A stretch of 64,000 nt of DNA from the NCBI GenBank assembly GCA_009763385.1, contig CM019824.1:156606357-156670356 (forward strand). Direction: 5' to 3'. Below the pieces are notes generated by a model that saw nothing but the letters and a program-made list of their open reading frames with translations, searched no databases and was not told where the DNA came from. Position numbers and translations under genes: made by a program. Positions 46,360-59,529 of the stretch are shown one piece after another; position 1 is the first letter of the stretch; each line of letters begins with the position of its first letter. This DNA is from Coix lacryma-jobi var. lacryma-jobi. Lineage: Eukaryota; Streptophyta; Magnoliopsida; Poales; Poaceae.

Positions 46360-46632
46360 GTTAGAATGAACCAAATGGTATGCATTTGCTTCGATATGAC
46401 CTCTCCCCTTTGTTTTCTAAATTTGTCGACTGTTTTCTGTACTGCACTCTGTTAAAATGAACCAAATGGTATGCATTTGCTTCATTATCACCTCTCCCCT
46501 TCCCTAAATTTGTTGACTGTATTTCTACCGCACTCTGTTACAATGAACCAAACTGTATGCATTTTCTTCGATATCACCTCTCTCATTCCTTTTCTAAATT
46601 TGTTGACCGTATTTTCTGTTGCATTCGGTTCC
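46360..46632 (+). repeat. three tandem copies of a unit of about 90 bases
   Basis: Units start at 46360, 46451 and 46537 with GTTA[GAC]AATGAACCAAA and contain CTAAATTTGTTGACTGT; spacing is 91 and 86 bases. Confidence 0.85.
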
Positions 46633-47813
46633 GTGGGCGCTGCTGCTGCTGCCACCGCCTCAACATACACAAGATTGATGTTTGTGCAATGATAATCCTT
46701 GTTTATTTCACAAATTTAATGAATAATCTCGCCTTTCAAAAAGAATGTGATGTAGCCTTCCTTATATTTTTTTCACAAATTATTGGATTTCAAATATGCC
46801 TCCAGTATGTTTTGTCATGTTCGAAAACATGTGAATTATGTTTTTTTATTAAGATCCATGCATGTGAACCTGAACCTTCATATATGCTTTCTTTTATTTA
46901 CTCAGGCATTTGTATCTCACAGGGATGACTGCAGACTTCTAAATAGAGGGTGGCAGTCAACAGACGGCTAATGAACACCAACAAACAATTGAGGACAACA
47001 ATTGACATGGCTTGTCTATTATGTAGATGAATGTGCATTCCGCTGAAGACTTACTTCGCTATGGCTCTTTCTATTTCAGATCGTTGTCCATGATGTGTTT
47101 CAGGTTGTTGATGGTTGCAACCAAATACTAAATTGATTGGTCTCTAATCTTTGCTTTGACACAAAGACTACACTGAATTATGACTATCAGTTGTGAATTT
47201 GTAGTGTGTAATATTAGCTTCTACACAAAAATACATTGAATTGATGACTATTGGTTCAAGGACTGCAGAGGATGCCTATACTGCAGGACTGCAGAAATGT
47301 TTCAACACGACTCACGAAAATGAGGACCATGGTTGCCCGTTGCCGTCAGCCGTTAATCGTCTTTTGGTGCATCCATGTAAGCCTACTTGCCACCTGTTAC
47401 ATGCTCAATAAAATGGCTAAACCAAGTCGGCTAAACTTAAACAAATCCTCACTTGATGTTGCAACACAAAGAACATAAGCATTCAAACATCCTCTCATGT
47501 ATCGTATATTGATTTTCTTGCCAGCTGGGTTACATACAGTGTTAGACCTTCTCTAACATGTAAATACTCAAATAATTTTTAATACAATTGTTGTCATGTT
47601 TCCCAAAAAAGACAATAGTCAGTGCACACAGCCTTCCACCAGTTTTACGCTGCTATATTGATTGGTGCATTCTTCGAACTAATTCTACGTTCTCAGCAGC
47701 CTTCCACAGTTTTATGCTACTATATTGATTGGTCTACAATTATATAAAAAATTAGTTCTTGTACAAAAAAAAGTAAAGTTGAGTTTGTCTTGTTGTGTAC
47801 AATAATTTTATAC
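46633..47813. other. no gene seen
   Basis: Intergenic. A short duplication of CTATATTGATTGGT with flanking CAGCCTTCCAC sequence at 47628-47740. Confidence 0.5.
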
Positions 47814-48212
47814 AATAGGAAATCTCAGGATGTTGAAGGAAATATTTGATTAGTTATGGAAACAAAAAAAACAACACCATATAATATGCCTGAAGTCCAC
47901 TTGGACAATTAGATAGAGTCTCCATTTCTTCCATCCTTCACTAATATATACTCATTAATTTACACTCTCGCTGCAGAGAAGCTGACCATACAAGTTGCTG
48001 AAATCTTCGGTGCCAAATAGGAAACCTCAGGATGTTGAAGGAAAAAATATTTGGTTAGTTATGGAAACAAAAAACAGCACCATATAATATACCTGAAGTC
48101 CACTTGGACAATTAGATAGAGTCTCCATTTTTCCATCCCTTACTAATATATAATTAATTTACACTCTCGCTGCAGAAAAGTTGGCCATACAAGTTGCTGA
48201 AATCTTCGGTGT
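47814..48212 (+). repeat. tandem duplication of a unit of about 200 bases
   Basis: Both copies (47814-48016, 48017-48212) run from ATAGGAAA[TC]CTCAGGATG to GCTGAAATCTTCGGTG with few differences. Confidence 0.9.
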
Positions 48213-49046
48213 CAAATCTTTAAATTCAAACATTCACTCCTGCTGCTTTCATTACCTAGTGACCATGCTATTATTAATTGAAAGTTCAATAAGGCCGATG
48301 ATTTTGTGGGATTTTGGTCTTCAAGTTGGTGCCTCGTCCATTCCTACAATATCCATACTTTGAATTCTGAATGTTTCACATGATATGGCAACAAAAGAAT
48401 AGACTGAAATTTTTTTAGCCACATTTGAACAATCTGATTTGAGGCCTCTGAGTGCTACAAATGATTAATTTGGTCACTACACAACATGTTCTTAATTAGT
48501 CATTAGATTATATACAAATACTGAAATTGAGTGTTTTTTGCAGTATATGCTGCTACTAGTAATATTTCACATTTTACTTATGAAATTTTGTGCTATGATT
48601 CTTTTATTTTTCTAAGTTAAAATAGAAAAAGCCTTATTATTTATCGTAGGTTACAAAATCAGTAAAATATTAAGAGTGCTCACTATGTAGAATTGCATTG
48701 TTTATTATTTCCAGTGCAATATTTACCACTATTCTTAGTGAGTTGTAGCTTGTCAGCTTGCGTTTCTGGATTGCAAATTTATTTCCAATGCTCATTTTTT
48801 AGAATTGCCTTACTGGTTTGCCAATGTCTATGAAAACATAAATATTTGTAGCCACACGTGGATGGGAAACAAAATAAAAAAAACAGGTTATGTGGATTAC
48901 AATCAGCTTGAATTTATTTACAGTGCTCACTATTTTAGAAATTGCCTTGTCGGTTTGCCAATGTAGGTGCTTAGTGGTTCAAAGCAAATATTTGTAGGCA
49001 CGCGTGGCGGGAAGGAACACAACAAAAAATAGGTGGTGAGGATTAC
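48213..49046. other. no gene seen, one internal duplication
   Basis: TTGCCAATGT ... AAATATTTGTAG[GC]CAC[AG]CGTGG occurs twice (about 48818-48866 and 48954-49006). Otherwise AT-rich. Confidence 0.5.
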
Positions 49047-49544
49047 TGTCGACGAAATATGGTCGATAGTCTACCGAGGGGTATGCCCAAGGTAGTAGAT
49101 TGAGCGGTGGAGGCGTGCGAGACGTCTGCAAAGCGTAAACACAGGGACGAGAGACGGCGATTTAGACAGGTTCGGGCCGGCAAGTCACCGTAATATCCTA
49201 TGTCCTGTGTTCTGGTGGCTGGTTTGTATTGATGGATTGGAATATCGCGTGTTACAATCAGATGAGATCTGATGAGACGAGGTGAGATGAGAGGGGGTCC
49301 CTGCTCGCCTTATATAGTCGGGGAGCAGGGTTACAGTTGTCGAGTCCTTATCATATTACAAGCGGTTCCTTAAGGCAAGGAATCCAGATCTAACTTTAGG
49401 ATCTTCCTTGACGGGCAAGGCTTCTGGAGAGTCCTTGACGAGCACAGCGAGCTGGTCGTGTGCTACAAGGCCTCGCGAGCTGGGCTATCCTTGACGAAGG
49501 GCCCATGTAGGTCCATGGGGGTATACGGAGGTAATATCCCCACA
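49047..49544 (-). repeat. 3' LTR of the Gypsy-like element
   Basis: 498 bases, TGTCGACG ... ATATCCCCACA on the plus strand. The minus strand has a TATATAAG box at 49309-49316. ATTAC (49042-49046) is the likely target site. Confidence 0.8.
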
Positions 49545-50029
49545 GCTAGTCCCCGAGCACTGTTGGCGACGACGTCTTGAGCTTGTCCGAGCAGGCGAAG
49601 TCGATGTCGGGCAATTAAGTCTCGCCAGAAGGATGTAAGGTGCTCAAGAAATTTTTTGAAGAGCTTTCTTCTGGTGAAGTGTATCCACTTGGAGCTTGCA
49701 GGACTATAAGGAGCAGCGAGATCCTAGTAGAAGTCTATGCAAGTCCACTTTGACGGAGCGTCCTTGAATTGTCAGAGAAAAAGAAAATACATTCACCGCA
49801 AGGTGAAGTGTATCCACTTAGTCCCCGAGCTTGGTAGTAGGTGTTGAAGACACGTGGTGCCGAGCTTGTATAGCATTTAGCAAGTGCCCCGATGAGCTGC
49901 CCAAAATCAGCACCCTGATCCGAACAGCATGGAGGAGCGACTTGATGCACACCGACGACGAGTGAAGGTCAGGCCAACGAGCCTGGGCGACGGGCGAAGA
50001 TCAGGTCGATGAACCTGGTCGGCGATGGG

Positions 50030-50760
50030 TTGATGAACCTACGACCTTCTGCTTAGGAAACAGAAGACGACGACGAATGATGGCGGCAGCGAGCGGAAAC
50101 GGCGACGAATGATGGCGGCGGCGAACGAAGCGACGATGAGCGAAGACGGCGAGGAGCGAAGGCAGCGACGAGCGAAGGCGAAGTCCCTGAGCCTGGTCGG
50201 TGACGAGCGAAGGCGACGAGGAGCCTGGTCGACGATGAGCGAAGACGATGATGAGCGAAGGTGGCGACGAGCGACGACGGCGACGAGCCCGGTCGGCGAC
50301 GAACGAAGGCGGTGACGAGCCTGGTCGGAGACGAGCGAAGGCGGCGAGGAGCGAGGGCGAAGTCCCGAGCCTGGTCGGCAGCGAGCGACGACGGCGACGG
50401 GCGAAGGCGGTGACGAGCCTGGTTGACGACGAGCAACGGCGGCGACGAGCGAAGGCGGTGATGAGCCCGGTTGACGACGGTGAAGACGACGACGAGTGAA
50501 GACGGCGAGGAGCCGGGTCGATGACGAGCGAAGGCAGCGACGAGCGACGACGGCGACGAGCGAAGGCGGCGACGAGCCTCGTCGACGCCAGGCGAAGGCG
50601 GCGACAGGCGAAGGCGGCGTTGAGCCTGGTTGACGACGAGCGAAGGCGGCTACGAGTCGGGTCGGCGACGGGCGACGACGGCGACGAGCCTGGTCGACGA
50701 CGAGGGACGGCGAAGTCCTCGAGCTTCAGCGACGAGCGAAGGCAAAGTCCCTGAAAAATA
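50030..50760. repeat. GC-rich tandem array in the Gypsy-like interior
   Basis: Irregular repeats of GACGAGCGAAGGCGGC and GACGAGCCTGGTCG. Long frames on both strands are Arg/Ser- or Asp/Glu/Arg-rich strings with no domain, so I do not call genes. Confidence 0.85.
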
Positions 50761-51179
50761 AACATGGAGACCAGTAGTACATGATGATGTACAAATAAAA
50801 TATGGAGAAAAACCAGTGGCGAAGGATGACTGCAGCTTGACGAAGTCCCCGAGCCTGGAGTCGTCATGTCGACATGGAGCGTCTGGAGACGGAGACGGAG
50901 ACAGAGATGGCCGTGGAGGCCCTGGTCGCCGATGTAGATCTTTTTGCCGCAGGGCAGTAGTAGAAAGTAGCATAGGAGAATAGTCTGTAAATAGACTCTT
51001 GGGCGAACAGAGGCAAAACTTGTAGCGAGTCGACGTGTTTTGCATATTCCCCGAATTCCGCAGACCCAATAGCCGTGAGCCGTAGCGATGAACAGTTCGG
51101 CCTTGGGTTATCCCAGGATCCGTAGCGTAGCGTAGAGCGCGGAGCTCGTTTGCGCGTAGGAGTCAAGGGCGTCGCCCAA

Positions 51180-51745
51180 GGAACTGCTGCTGGCATCCCA
51201 TAGCGCAGAGGGCAGACGCTCGTGCACGCATAGGGAGGTACCACGAACAGGGTCTTTTCCGAGAGGCTCGATCGCGGCGTGACCTGGGCGAATGGAGACC
51301 GTTCGTCGAGCGCGTGGGTAGCGCGAATGCGAGCGCAGCGTGTAGCCTCAGAATTCTCAGCCCAAGTTAGCCTTTCCTTCGTAGCGCAGAGGGCAGACGC
51401 TCATGCACGCGTAGAGAGGTCGGGACGTCCCTTGGGAGAGCTGTTGGCCACCGTAGCGCAGAGGGCAGACACTCATGCACGCGTCCGATGGTGACAACAG
51501 CCCCGGCTCTGAGTTTTCGTTGGCATCAGTCAGGCTGCTTGGAGACCGTATGGAGAACGAGTGCGTAACGGCGCGTATACAGGCACTGGACGTATAGCCT
51601 CTGGAGGTCTCAGCCCAAGCTTAGCCTTCCCTTCGTAGCGCAGAGGGCAGACGCTCATGCACGCGTAGAGAGGTCAGGACGTCACTTGGGAGAACTACTG
51701 GCCGCCATAGCACAGAGGGCAGGCGCTCATGCACGCGTCTGGCGG
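51180..51745 (+). repeat. five dispersed copies of a CAGAGGGCAGACGCTCATGC unit
   Basis: Copies near 51204, 51386, 51459, 51641 and 51713. They alternate between a form followed by GTAGAGAGGTC and one followed by GTC...GGTG...CAGCCCC, so a two-part unit was duplicated. Confidence 0.85.
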
Positions 51746-51849
51746 TGGCAGTAGCCCCTGCTCTGAAACTCCTTCAGCATCAGCCAGGCTTTTTGGAGAG
51801 ATCGACGAGTCGTTTGGAGAGGTCGGCGAGTCGTTTGGAGAGGTCGGCG

Positions 51850-52179
51850 AGTCATTTGGCGAAGACGGCAACGAGCCTGGTTGATGACGAGCGAAGGCGG
51901 CTACGAGCCGGGTCGGCGACGGGCGACGGCGGCGATGAGCCTGGACGATGACGAGCGTAGGCGACGACGAGTGAAGATGGTGATGAAAGCGGCGACGGGC
52001 CTGGTTGATGACGAGCCCGGGCAGCGACGAAGGGGACGACGAGCGACGGAGGCGACGGGCGAAGGCGGGGGCGAAGGCGGCGACGAGCGAAGTCAGCGAC
52101 GAACGAAGTCCCTGAGCCTGGACGGCGATGGGCAAAGGCGAAGTCCCTGGGCCTAGTCGGCGACGAGCGACGGCAAAGT
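51850..52179. repeat. GC-rich array continued, left of the Sirevirus insertion
   Basis: The same GACGAGCGAAGGCGGC units, cut at GGCAAAGT by the Sirevirus LTR. Confidence 0.85.
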
Positions 52180-52997
52180 TGAAAGGTCCTAGTTTGGTTT
52201 TGGTAATTGAGTGACAACTTAGGTGGACTAATATATGTTTGAAGTAAATTACACAGGTGATTAGTCCATAGGTGATCATGTGTGAGCAACATATGCCATA
52301 GAGGAGAATTGGCTTGGAGGATGTTGCAATGCTCATGCATGAAGATGAAGAAGGAGCTTAATGCATATGTGACATGACATGTGGTCATATGGCTAAGATG
52401 AGAAGATCAAGGCAAGACTTGGCTTGATGGACCGGTTGCGAAGGTGAAGGGCAAGTTGAGGCTTTGAAGCCGTTGGTACCGAGTGTCGGGAGGCTTAAGC
52501 AAGACTTGGCGCCGAAGGACCGAAGCGATGGTGAAGAGCAAGTGATGTCAAGATCGATGGACCATGGAGGCCATGTGATGATATGAAGTGGATCATATCA
52601 TTTGAAGATAGGTTGGTGCATGTGTTGCATCAACACCGAAGGAGATGGAATGGAATGCGCAAGGCAAAGGTATATTTGTAGGGCATTTCATTTCACCGGT
52701 CATAGGTGTGTAGAGAAGATTATGACCGGGTTTAGGATAGATGGCCGTACTATTAAGAGGAGCAAACTTGTTTGCATATCGGTCATCTAGTGCCACTTGA
52801 GCGATCTAACTTTGCGATGTTACTAAGATCGAGTGGCGTGGTGAGAGCAAGTGAAAATCCTTTGAAAATTGTTTGTGAAAATGCTAACACACATGCACAT
52901 GATGTTGTACACTTGTTGGTGTTAGCACATTTGCAAAGGAGAAGTTGTTGGAGTTGTTTGGATCAACTCGGAGATGAAAATGAAGTTTTCTGTGTGT

Positions 52998-53485
52998 TGT
53001 CGGTGGTACCGACCCTGGGTTGTCGGTGGTACCGCCCAAGGATGCAGCGTGCAGACCTCTCTGGACCGAAGCGGTTTGGGTGGAGTGTGGCAGGGCGGTG
53101 GTACTGTGGTACGCCATTACCTCGGTACTACCGCCGGCGGTGGTACCGACCGGATGGTCGGTGGTACCGTGGCCTGAGGAGTTCGCGAGGCTCTCTGTAG
53201 TTTCTGAAAATGGCTTGCGGCGGTAGTACCGCCATTACCTCGGTACTACCGCCCACGGTGGTACCGACGCAAGGTCGGGTAGTGGTTGGTTTTTCGCAGA
53301 GCTCTCTGGTCGCGGCGATTTTGGCCTGGCGGTAGTACCGCCATGACCTCGGTACTACCGACCTCGGAGGAACCGACCAGGGGTCGGTGGTTTGCCTAAA
53401 TCTGCGCGATGTGAGGTAACGGCTAGTTTGACTAAGCCGGTAGTACCGCCCAGGAGGGGTCGGTACTACCGACCGGAGCGCAGAA
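52998..53485. repeat. palindrome array in 5' LTR, CGGTAGTACCG/CGGTGGTACCG type
   Basis: About 14 copies of CGGT[AG]GTACCG[AC] or its inverse, in facing pairs (for example CGGTAGTACCGCC ... GGTACTACCG). The unit resembles the CGGCAGTGCCG of the 1-8417 element with GC changed to AT inside. Confidence 0.85.
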
Positions 53486-53525
53486 TGCCCAGTGAAGGGG
53501 CATAACGGCTAGTTGGCCATGAGGC

Positions 53526-53533
53526 TATATATA
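53526..53533 (+). promoter_or_regulatory. TATA box of the 5' LTR
   Basis: TATATATA followed by AGTCGTTGAGGCC, conserved at 60861-60868 in the other LTR. Confidence 0.6.
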
Positions 53534-54621
53534 GTCGTTGAGGCCGGCTTTGGGCCGGGGGTTGGAGCACTCCAAAGCCTTGGTGGCTTGTGTGGATGTG
53601 CTTGGGAGCCCTCTAACACACATATGCTTTAGTGCTCATCTGATTGTGTGAGAGAGTGATCCTAGTGCGTTGCTTTGAGAGATAGCATCGAGTGGCACTA
53701 GGTGTTCGAGTTTCAAGCCGGTGGTGCTTATTACTCTTGGAGGTTGCCACCTCCTAGACGGCTTGGTGATCGAGTCTCCGTCGTGAAGCCCGCGTGAAGA
53801 TTGTGCGTGGCTCCGGAGAAGGATTGTGAGGGGCATTGTGCTCGCCCCGCGGGGATCGCGAAGAGCAACTCTAGTGGATTGCGCGTGTCATTGAGTTACC
53901 CTCACTTGTGGGTGAGTTCTTGCGGCGCTCGAGTGTCGAGCTAGGTGTGGTGCCTATTAGCCGCCGAACTACCAAAGTGTGTGGTCGACACAACGGGGAC
54001 TAGCTTGGTGGCAACCAAGTGAACCTCGGGAGAAAAATCACCGTGTCAACTTCGTGTTCATCTTCTCGGTGGTTTGCAAACTCCTTTCACTAGCTTGTAT
54101 TTACTTGTTCATATACATGTGCTAGTGTAGTTGCTCTTATGATTAGTTAGCTTGTGTAGCTTGCTAGTTACCTTCCTTGCTTGTGTAGCATAGAGTTGAT
54201 CCCATGAGTGACTAGTTGACTTGTAGTCTTGCTAGTCACATTGCTTAGTTTGTGTAGCTAAGTTGAGCTCTCTAATTTGGCTTGTGTAGCCTTGTTATTG
54301 AGCATTGCTAGTGAGCTTAGGCTTGTGTTTTGCTTGCTAGTTTGTGTAGGAGCTCCCTCGTGCTTAAAGTACTAGTTGCTTAGGATTGTGTGACCTTGCT
54401 TCTAGAATTGGTTAGGTGAGCTTAGCTAGCCCGACACCTTATTTGCATTGTTTAGGATCTTTTATAAGGTGTCATAGAGTATAAGTAGAGGGGTGTAGTC
54501 TTGGCTAGACCGATAGTTTTAATTCCGCATTTGTTTCGGTTAGCCATTCCGCTGCAATTAAGTTTAAGTTTTAAAAAGGACTATTCACCCCCCCTCTAGT
54601 CCGCCATCTCGACCCTTCAAT

Positions 54622-54633
54622 TGGTATCGGAGC
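54622..54633 (+). other. primer-binding site, initiator Met tRNA type
   Basis: TGGTATCGGAGC, one base from TGGTATCAGAGC, the complement of the initiator Met tRNA 3' end used by plant copia elements. It lies two bases after the LTR. Confidence 0.85.
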
Positions 54634-54670
54634 GAGGTCTCTCATTTGTGGTCTTCACCGACCCGAGAGG

Positions 54671-56534
54671 ATGGCGACTATGGGCTAGATGTTGAGTGTC
54701 CACACATTTTTGATGGCACACACTTTGCACGGATGGAAAAATTGGATGATATGTAATTTTAAGTTATTAGTCCTCAAATGTGGTGGATCGTAGATGTGGG
54801 TCTTTCTCTTGTGTTGGATAGAAAGAATGCAACTCAAGCACAAAGAAATGCTTACATCTCGATTGCAAGCTACTAACATTTCTATCAATCTATGGAGGAT
54901 AACATATTTGGTGAGATCATGGACTTGAAGTCCGCCCATGAGATTTGGATTTATCTCAATGAGAAATATGGGGTGATCTCCGATGATGATGTTGATGAGC
55001 CCAAGAAGGAGGCGCATGAGGATGTTGAGCATGACCACAACTTGATGGTTGTGGAGGATTGCTCCACCTCATGTTCAAGTGATGATGATGATGATCAATC
55101 CACAAGTTCACTTGACAGATTGTTGATGATGGGCCATGCTCAAGTGATGCAATTAATGATTCTACTCCATGCTCACTTGATGATGATGATGATGATGACG
55201 GCTATGAGAGTGATGTCCCCACAAGCTCTTCTACTACATCACATTGCTTCATGTCACATGGTGACGCAAAGGTATCAATTGGTAATGTGGTAGTTGATTG
55301 TGATGATACAAACTTTGAGCTTGTATGTAGACTCACTAAAGCTTTAGAAAATGAGATGGCAAAAACAATGAAATTGAAAAATGAAAACTCATTTCTAAAG
55401 AACACATGTGAACAACAAAAACATCTACTTTATGTTACTACTTGTTCACATGAGGAGCTTAAATTGACTCACGAGGAACTTAGTGTTGCTCATGACAACT
55501 TGGTACAAGACCATGCTTTTCTCACTAAGAAGCTTTCTAATGTAGAAACTAAAACTAGTGAGAGCTCATCACATGGGTCAAATGGTCTATTGCAAAACGT
55601 TGCTAACCCATGTGATGTAGGCAAGAAGCATATATCCACCTCTTGTGAAGATTTATATCTATGCCATGTTCTTCACATATAGATGCTTGTTCTACTTCTA
55701 TGTCTTGTGAGACTAACATTTTGAAGGAGAACAATGAGCTCAAAAGTGAAGTGAAGAACTTTGAGCAACAAGTTAGAGAGGTGGTGTAGATCAAAGTCAC
55801 CCATGAGCACATGATGAAGAATCAAAGAAGCTATGGTGACAAGAGTGGCATTGGCTTCAACAAGAGCAATGTCAAAGGAAAGAGATGGGGCAAGATAAGA
55901 TATGAAAGAGAAATGAAGAAGCAAGAACAAGAAAAGCTATCTCATTTCATGTGCTATCAATGCCATGAAATGGGACATCTTGCAAAGCTTGCCCCAACAA
56001 GAAGAAGCCCCAAGCTCAAATCAAGAACAACCATCATGATGGTGACTTGATGAAGAAGAATAAAACGAGAAGGGGTGGAAGAGCAAGGCATCCAACTCAC
56101 ATTCAAGATGCCAAGATGATGATGAGCAAAAATAAAGAAAAGAAGAAGGATTTGGCTCACATCATGTGCTACAAATGTGATGAATTGGGCCACCTAGCTT
56201 CGGGTTGTCCAAACAAGCTTGAGGAGAAGGCTCAAGCAAACAAGAAGAAGCAAGGCAATGAGGAGCAACACATGAGCAAGGAAGAAAAGGCTCAATCAAG
56301 AGAGTTTGCTACTCATGTCGGGAAAGGGGACACATGGCTAATTCATGTCCCCTAGGTAACACTTCTAAGCCTATTTCAATTGATGATAATATTATGCTTA
56401 GAAAGGATGAAAATGGTACCTCTAAGGATACTATTGCAACTCATCCCGCTACTCATACTAAGGCTATGCCTAAGTATGTTGCTCCTAACTTGAGAGGACC
56501 CAAACTAGTTTGGGTACCATCAAAAAGTGGATGA
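54671..56534 (+). pseudogene. gag: gag of the non-autonomous Sirevirus, several stops and frame changes
   Basis: An ATG at 54671 is soon followed by TAG. The N-terminal half is of the copia gag type (GTHFARW-like, SAHEIWIYLNEKYG at about 54930). An acidic Asp-rich stretch (55080-55200) and a long coiled coil (55300-55560) follow. Three CCHC zinc knuckles come next: CYQCHEMGH (fourth Cys in another frame), CYKCDELGHLASGC (intact) and CYSCRERGHMANSC (frame differs from the second). The C terminus NLRGPKLVWVPS matches the gag end of the other Sirevirus. The breaks make it unlikely to give a full protein, so particles must come from a relative. Confidence 0.75.
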
Positions 56535-59515
56535 TTGTGTGTAGGTACCATGGCATTGGAGACTTGATTCAATTGATTTCATATTGTTCATTATATGATT
56601 GAGTCAAGTAATGAAGCTTAGTGATATCCAAACCCAATGCCAAGTCAAGTCAAGTGAAGTCCAAATGTGCTACAACATACAAGTGTCACATTCTAGTTGT
56701 GGTGATCTTATTGGAATTATTTGAAGGCTTGCAATCAAATTGAGTAGAAGCTTGCTATTGGATGATCATGATTTACAAAGGTATATTTCTAGTTGATCAT
56801 ATTCATTTGGGTGCATATGAGTTAATTGAATTGGATATATATGCATATGTTGCTTGCTATAAGGTGATTGAATGGATAAATTGCTTAGTGATCAAGTTTT
56901 GAGTTAGTTTGATTGGATATGTTCATGAGACTTCTTTTAGTAAGTGGTTTGAATGGATATATGTCTTGTGTTGATGTTCAAACAAGTTTAGCTCAAGTTT
57001 GATTCAAATTGGTAGAGTATAGCTCAATTGCTCAAAGTTGTCAAAAATCTGAAATCTGAGCTAGCTGTGATAATAGCCATGTTTGAATGATCAAATCTAT
57101 TTGGATTGGCTTGAAATTTGGTACACATGCTCTACACTTGTGATATTAGTCGCTGTGCAAAATTCATGATTATTGGATAAGATGTACTTTGGTTTTGGAG
57201 TAGATCTTGTCAACTATTGTGCAGCAGTTTTCAGCATGTAGTACTATGGAAAGAATTGAAATCTGGTAGCAATCTAGAAAGCCAATGAAGCTCAAATTTT
57301 TATGGCTGCTAGAACACTTAGAGAGGCACATCTCCACCAAATTTCATAGTCATTAGACTTATATTTTGGGAGATAAGCATGTTTCTTTGAGAAGGACAGA
57401 ATCTGCCAGAAAAGTGACAAATATTGGATTGATTTAGAGTCACTTTGATTGAAAGGCCCTCAAGTTGGAATCATGTTTATAAAGTGGTTGAGGGACCTAT
57501 GTTTGGTTTTGAGATGAGCTAGAAGTATGGCAAATATGAGTACAAGTTCATGTGATTGGGAAGTGTATTTGGCACACATTTGGTACTCAAATTGAAGATC
57601 AAGACCAACATCAAGATGAAGATAAAGATCAAGCTCTAGTATCAAATTGAAGATCATTTGGAAGAAAGAAAAGGACTCAAAGAGGATTCAAAGTCACATT
57701 TTCAAGAAGAGTTTAATTGGATCAATCAAACAAAGTCAATTCAAGTAAGTATCAAGGATGATTCTTTGGAGAGAGGTCACTTCTCCCTTTTGTAGGGGCT
57801 TGCCGCCTTTTGTAGGTTAACCGAGCACGAGGCTTGGAAGGCTAACATGGAAGTGGTGATCTAGAGTATCATTGGAGATGCTTGGTTGGAGAAATCAAGA
57901 GATTGATCAAGAAAGAAAGCAAGCAACACCCAAGATAGAAAAGCAAATCATGTCAATTCAAGTGGTATTCATATGCAAGCTATGTTCAAATGAAGAAGCA
58001 AGCCAACCACAACAAGATAATGCACTTAATCATATGAGTGAAGATTTGTTCTATCAATTGGTATATATTGGTCTTCACCATGGACTTCACATTGCTATTT
58101 GGAGCTTAATTGGAATCAAATGACTATCCTCTACTCCAAGATAGCAAAGGTATCATTGTAATGTGCATGATCATATTCATCCCTTACTAGTATGCGGTTA
58201 GTGCATATAGTACATGCTCAATAGGATCATGCATAACAATTGAAAAGTTTAAATTCATAGCCTACCACTATTGCTTGATTGACTATATGATCTAGTGGAT
58301 AGTATGTGAATTTGTTCATGAGCTAGTGAACCCAAGTACTTGATCTAGAAGATGAACATTCAAGTGTCTAATTCAACATGAGTAAGATAACCATTGAAAG
58401 ATGTGTGAAGAAGCTTACTCTAGAGCAAACCGAGTTAGATATCTTATGCAATATTGCCTAGTTCAAGTCACAAATGAGAAGCTCATGAAGACGACAAGAG
58501 TTCAAGAAGAAGACAATAATGCAAATGGATATCAAGTTTAAACCTTTTATTCAAGTGGTATCCTACAAGACTTCAAGTGATCCTCAACTATAAGTGATCA
58601 AATCAAGTAAAGCATCCCTCTCCAACAAGAGCTCAAGTTTATCAAGTGGATGACCCATGCTATGACTTAGGGGAGGTGCCCCACCTATTGGTATCAAGGT
58701 CAAAGATCCTACACATGGTATCATTCCAACACATATGGTGGTGTCCATAAAAAATGAAGACTCAAGTATCATCCATCTACCCTAGTCCAACCCTTTGTAT
58801 CAAGAGAAGCATGCCTTTTATGGTCATTGATGACAAAGGGGGAGAAGTTATGGAAAAGATATGTCAATTATGATATGTCAAGGACAAAGAGGGAGAAAAG
58901 AAGATGGACATGGATCAAGAGGGAGCAAGATTGAAGGAACAAAATTCTTGGACAATGAGAGCACACAAGTAGGGGGAGCAAGCTCATGAACTTGGTTGTT
59001 GCATTTGATATGTGCATAATCATGTGCTTGCTTGCATTGCATAAGTTTTAAAATTTTATATGCATGCTTGTGTGGTGTATGCTAGTTATAGGATTTAATT
59101 GATGAATTGATAACTAGCATGCATAGGTTAATAGCTAGACTTGTGCTTTTAATGCAAAACTAGACCCTTGCTATTAATGTTGATCTCACGGGGTTTTCTA
59201 GTTTTTATGATGTCTAGCTACTCTTCGATGCTAAGGATGAATCAAAATGTGGTATGCACGCTTCAAAGGTAAAATTTCATTATGTATACCTTAGCATCAC
59301 TTAGTAGTGCTAACACTCCCACAAATTTCATATTTATGCATGTGTGCAAGCTTGAAACCAAACCATTTGAGCACACATGTAGGGGGAGTTAACACTACAA
59401 AGTTGGGTTGTATGGTGCTTATCCAAATTCTCTTATATGGTCTTAACGTTGGATAAGTAACATAGAATCCAAAGAGCTTAATTTCCATATCTTTGTAGAG
59501 TTGTCATCAATTACC
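56535..59515 (+). other. 3-kb non-coding spacer where pol would be
   Basis: No protease, integrase, RT or RNase H motif in any frame. Purine words like GACAAAGGGGGAGAAG (58832-58847) and AGGGGGAGC recur, resembling polypurine tracts. It may be a degenerated 3' spacer retained after pol loss. Confidence 0.7.
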
Positions 59516-59529
59516 AAAAAGGGGGAGAT
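59516..59529 (+). other. polypurine tract
   Basis: AAAAAGGGGGAGAT directly before the right LTR start TGAAAGG. Confidence 0.85.

Larger units (their letters stand above)
52180..54619 (+). repeat. 5' LTR of the gag-only Sirevirus
   Basis: TGAAAGGTCCTAG to GACCCTTCA, 2,440 bases. TATATATA at 53526-53533 is the likely promoter box; palindrome cluster 52998-53485 lies just upstream. Many TTGTGTAGC words fill 54120-54360. Confidence 0.9.

Noticed and set aside
50001..50867. 288-codon Arg/Ser-rich frame and similar frames in the Gypsy-like interior
   Set aside because: Tandem-repeat translation; matching long frames on the opposite strand show stop avoidance by composition rather than coding.
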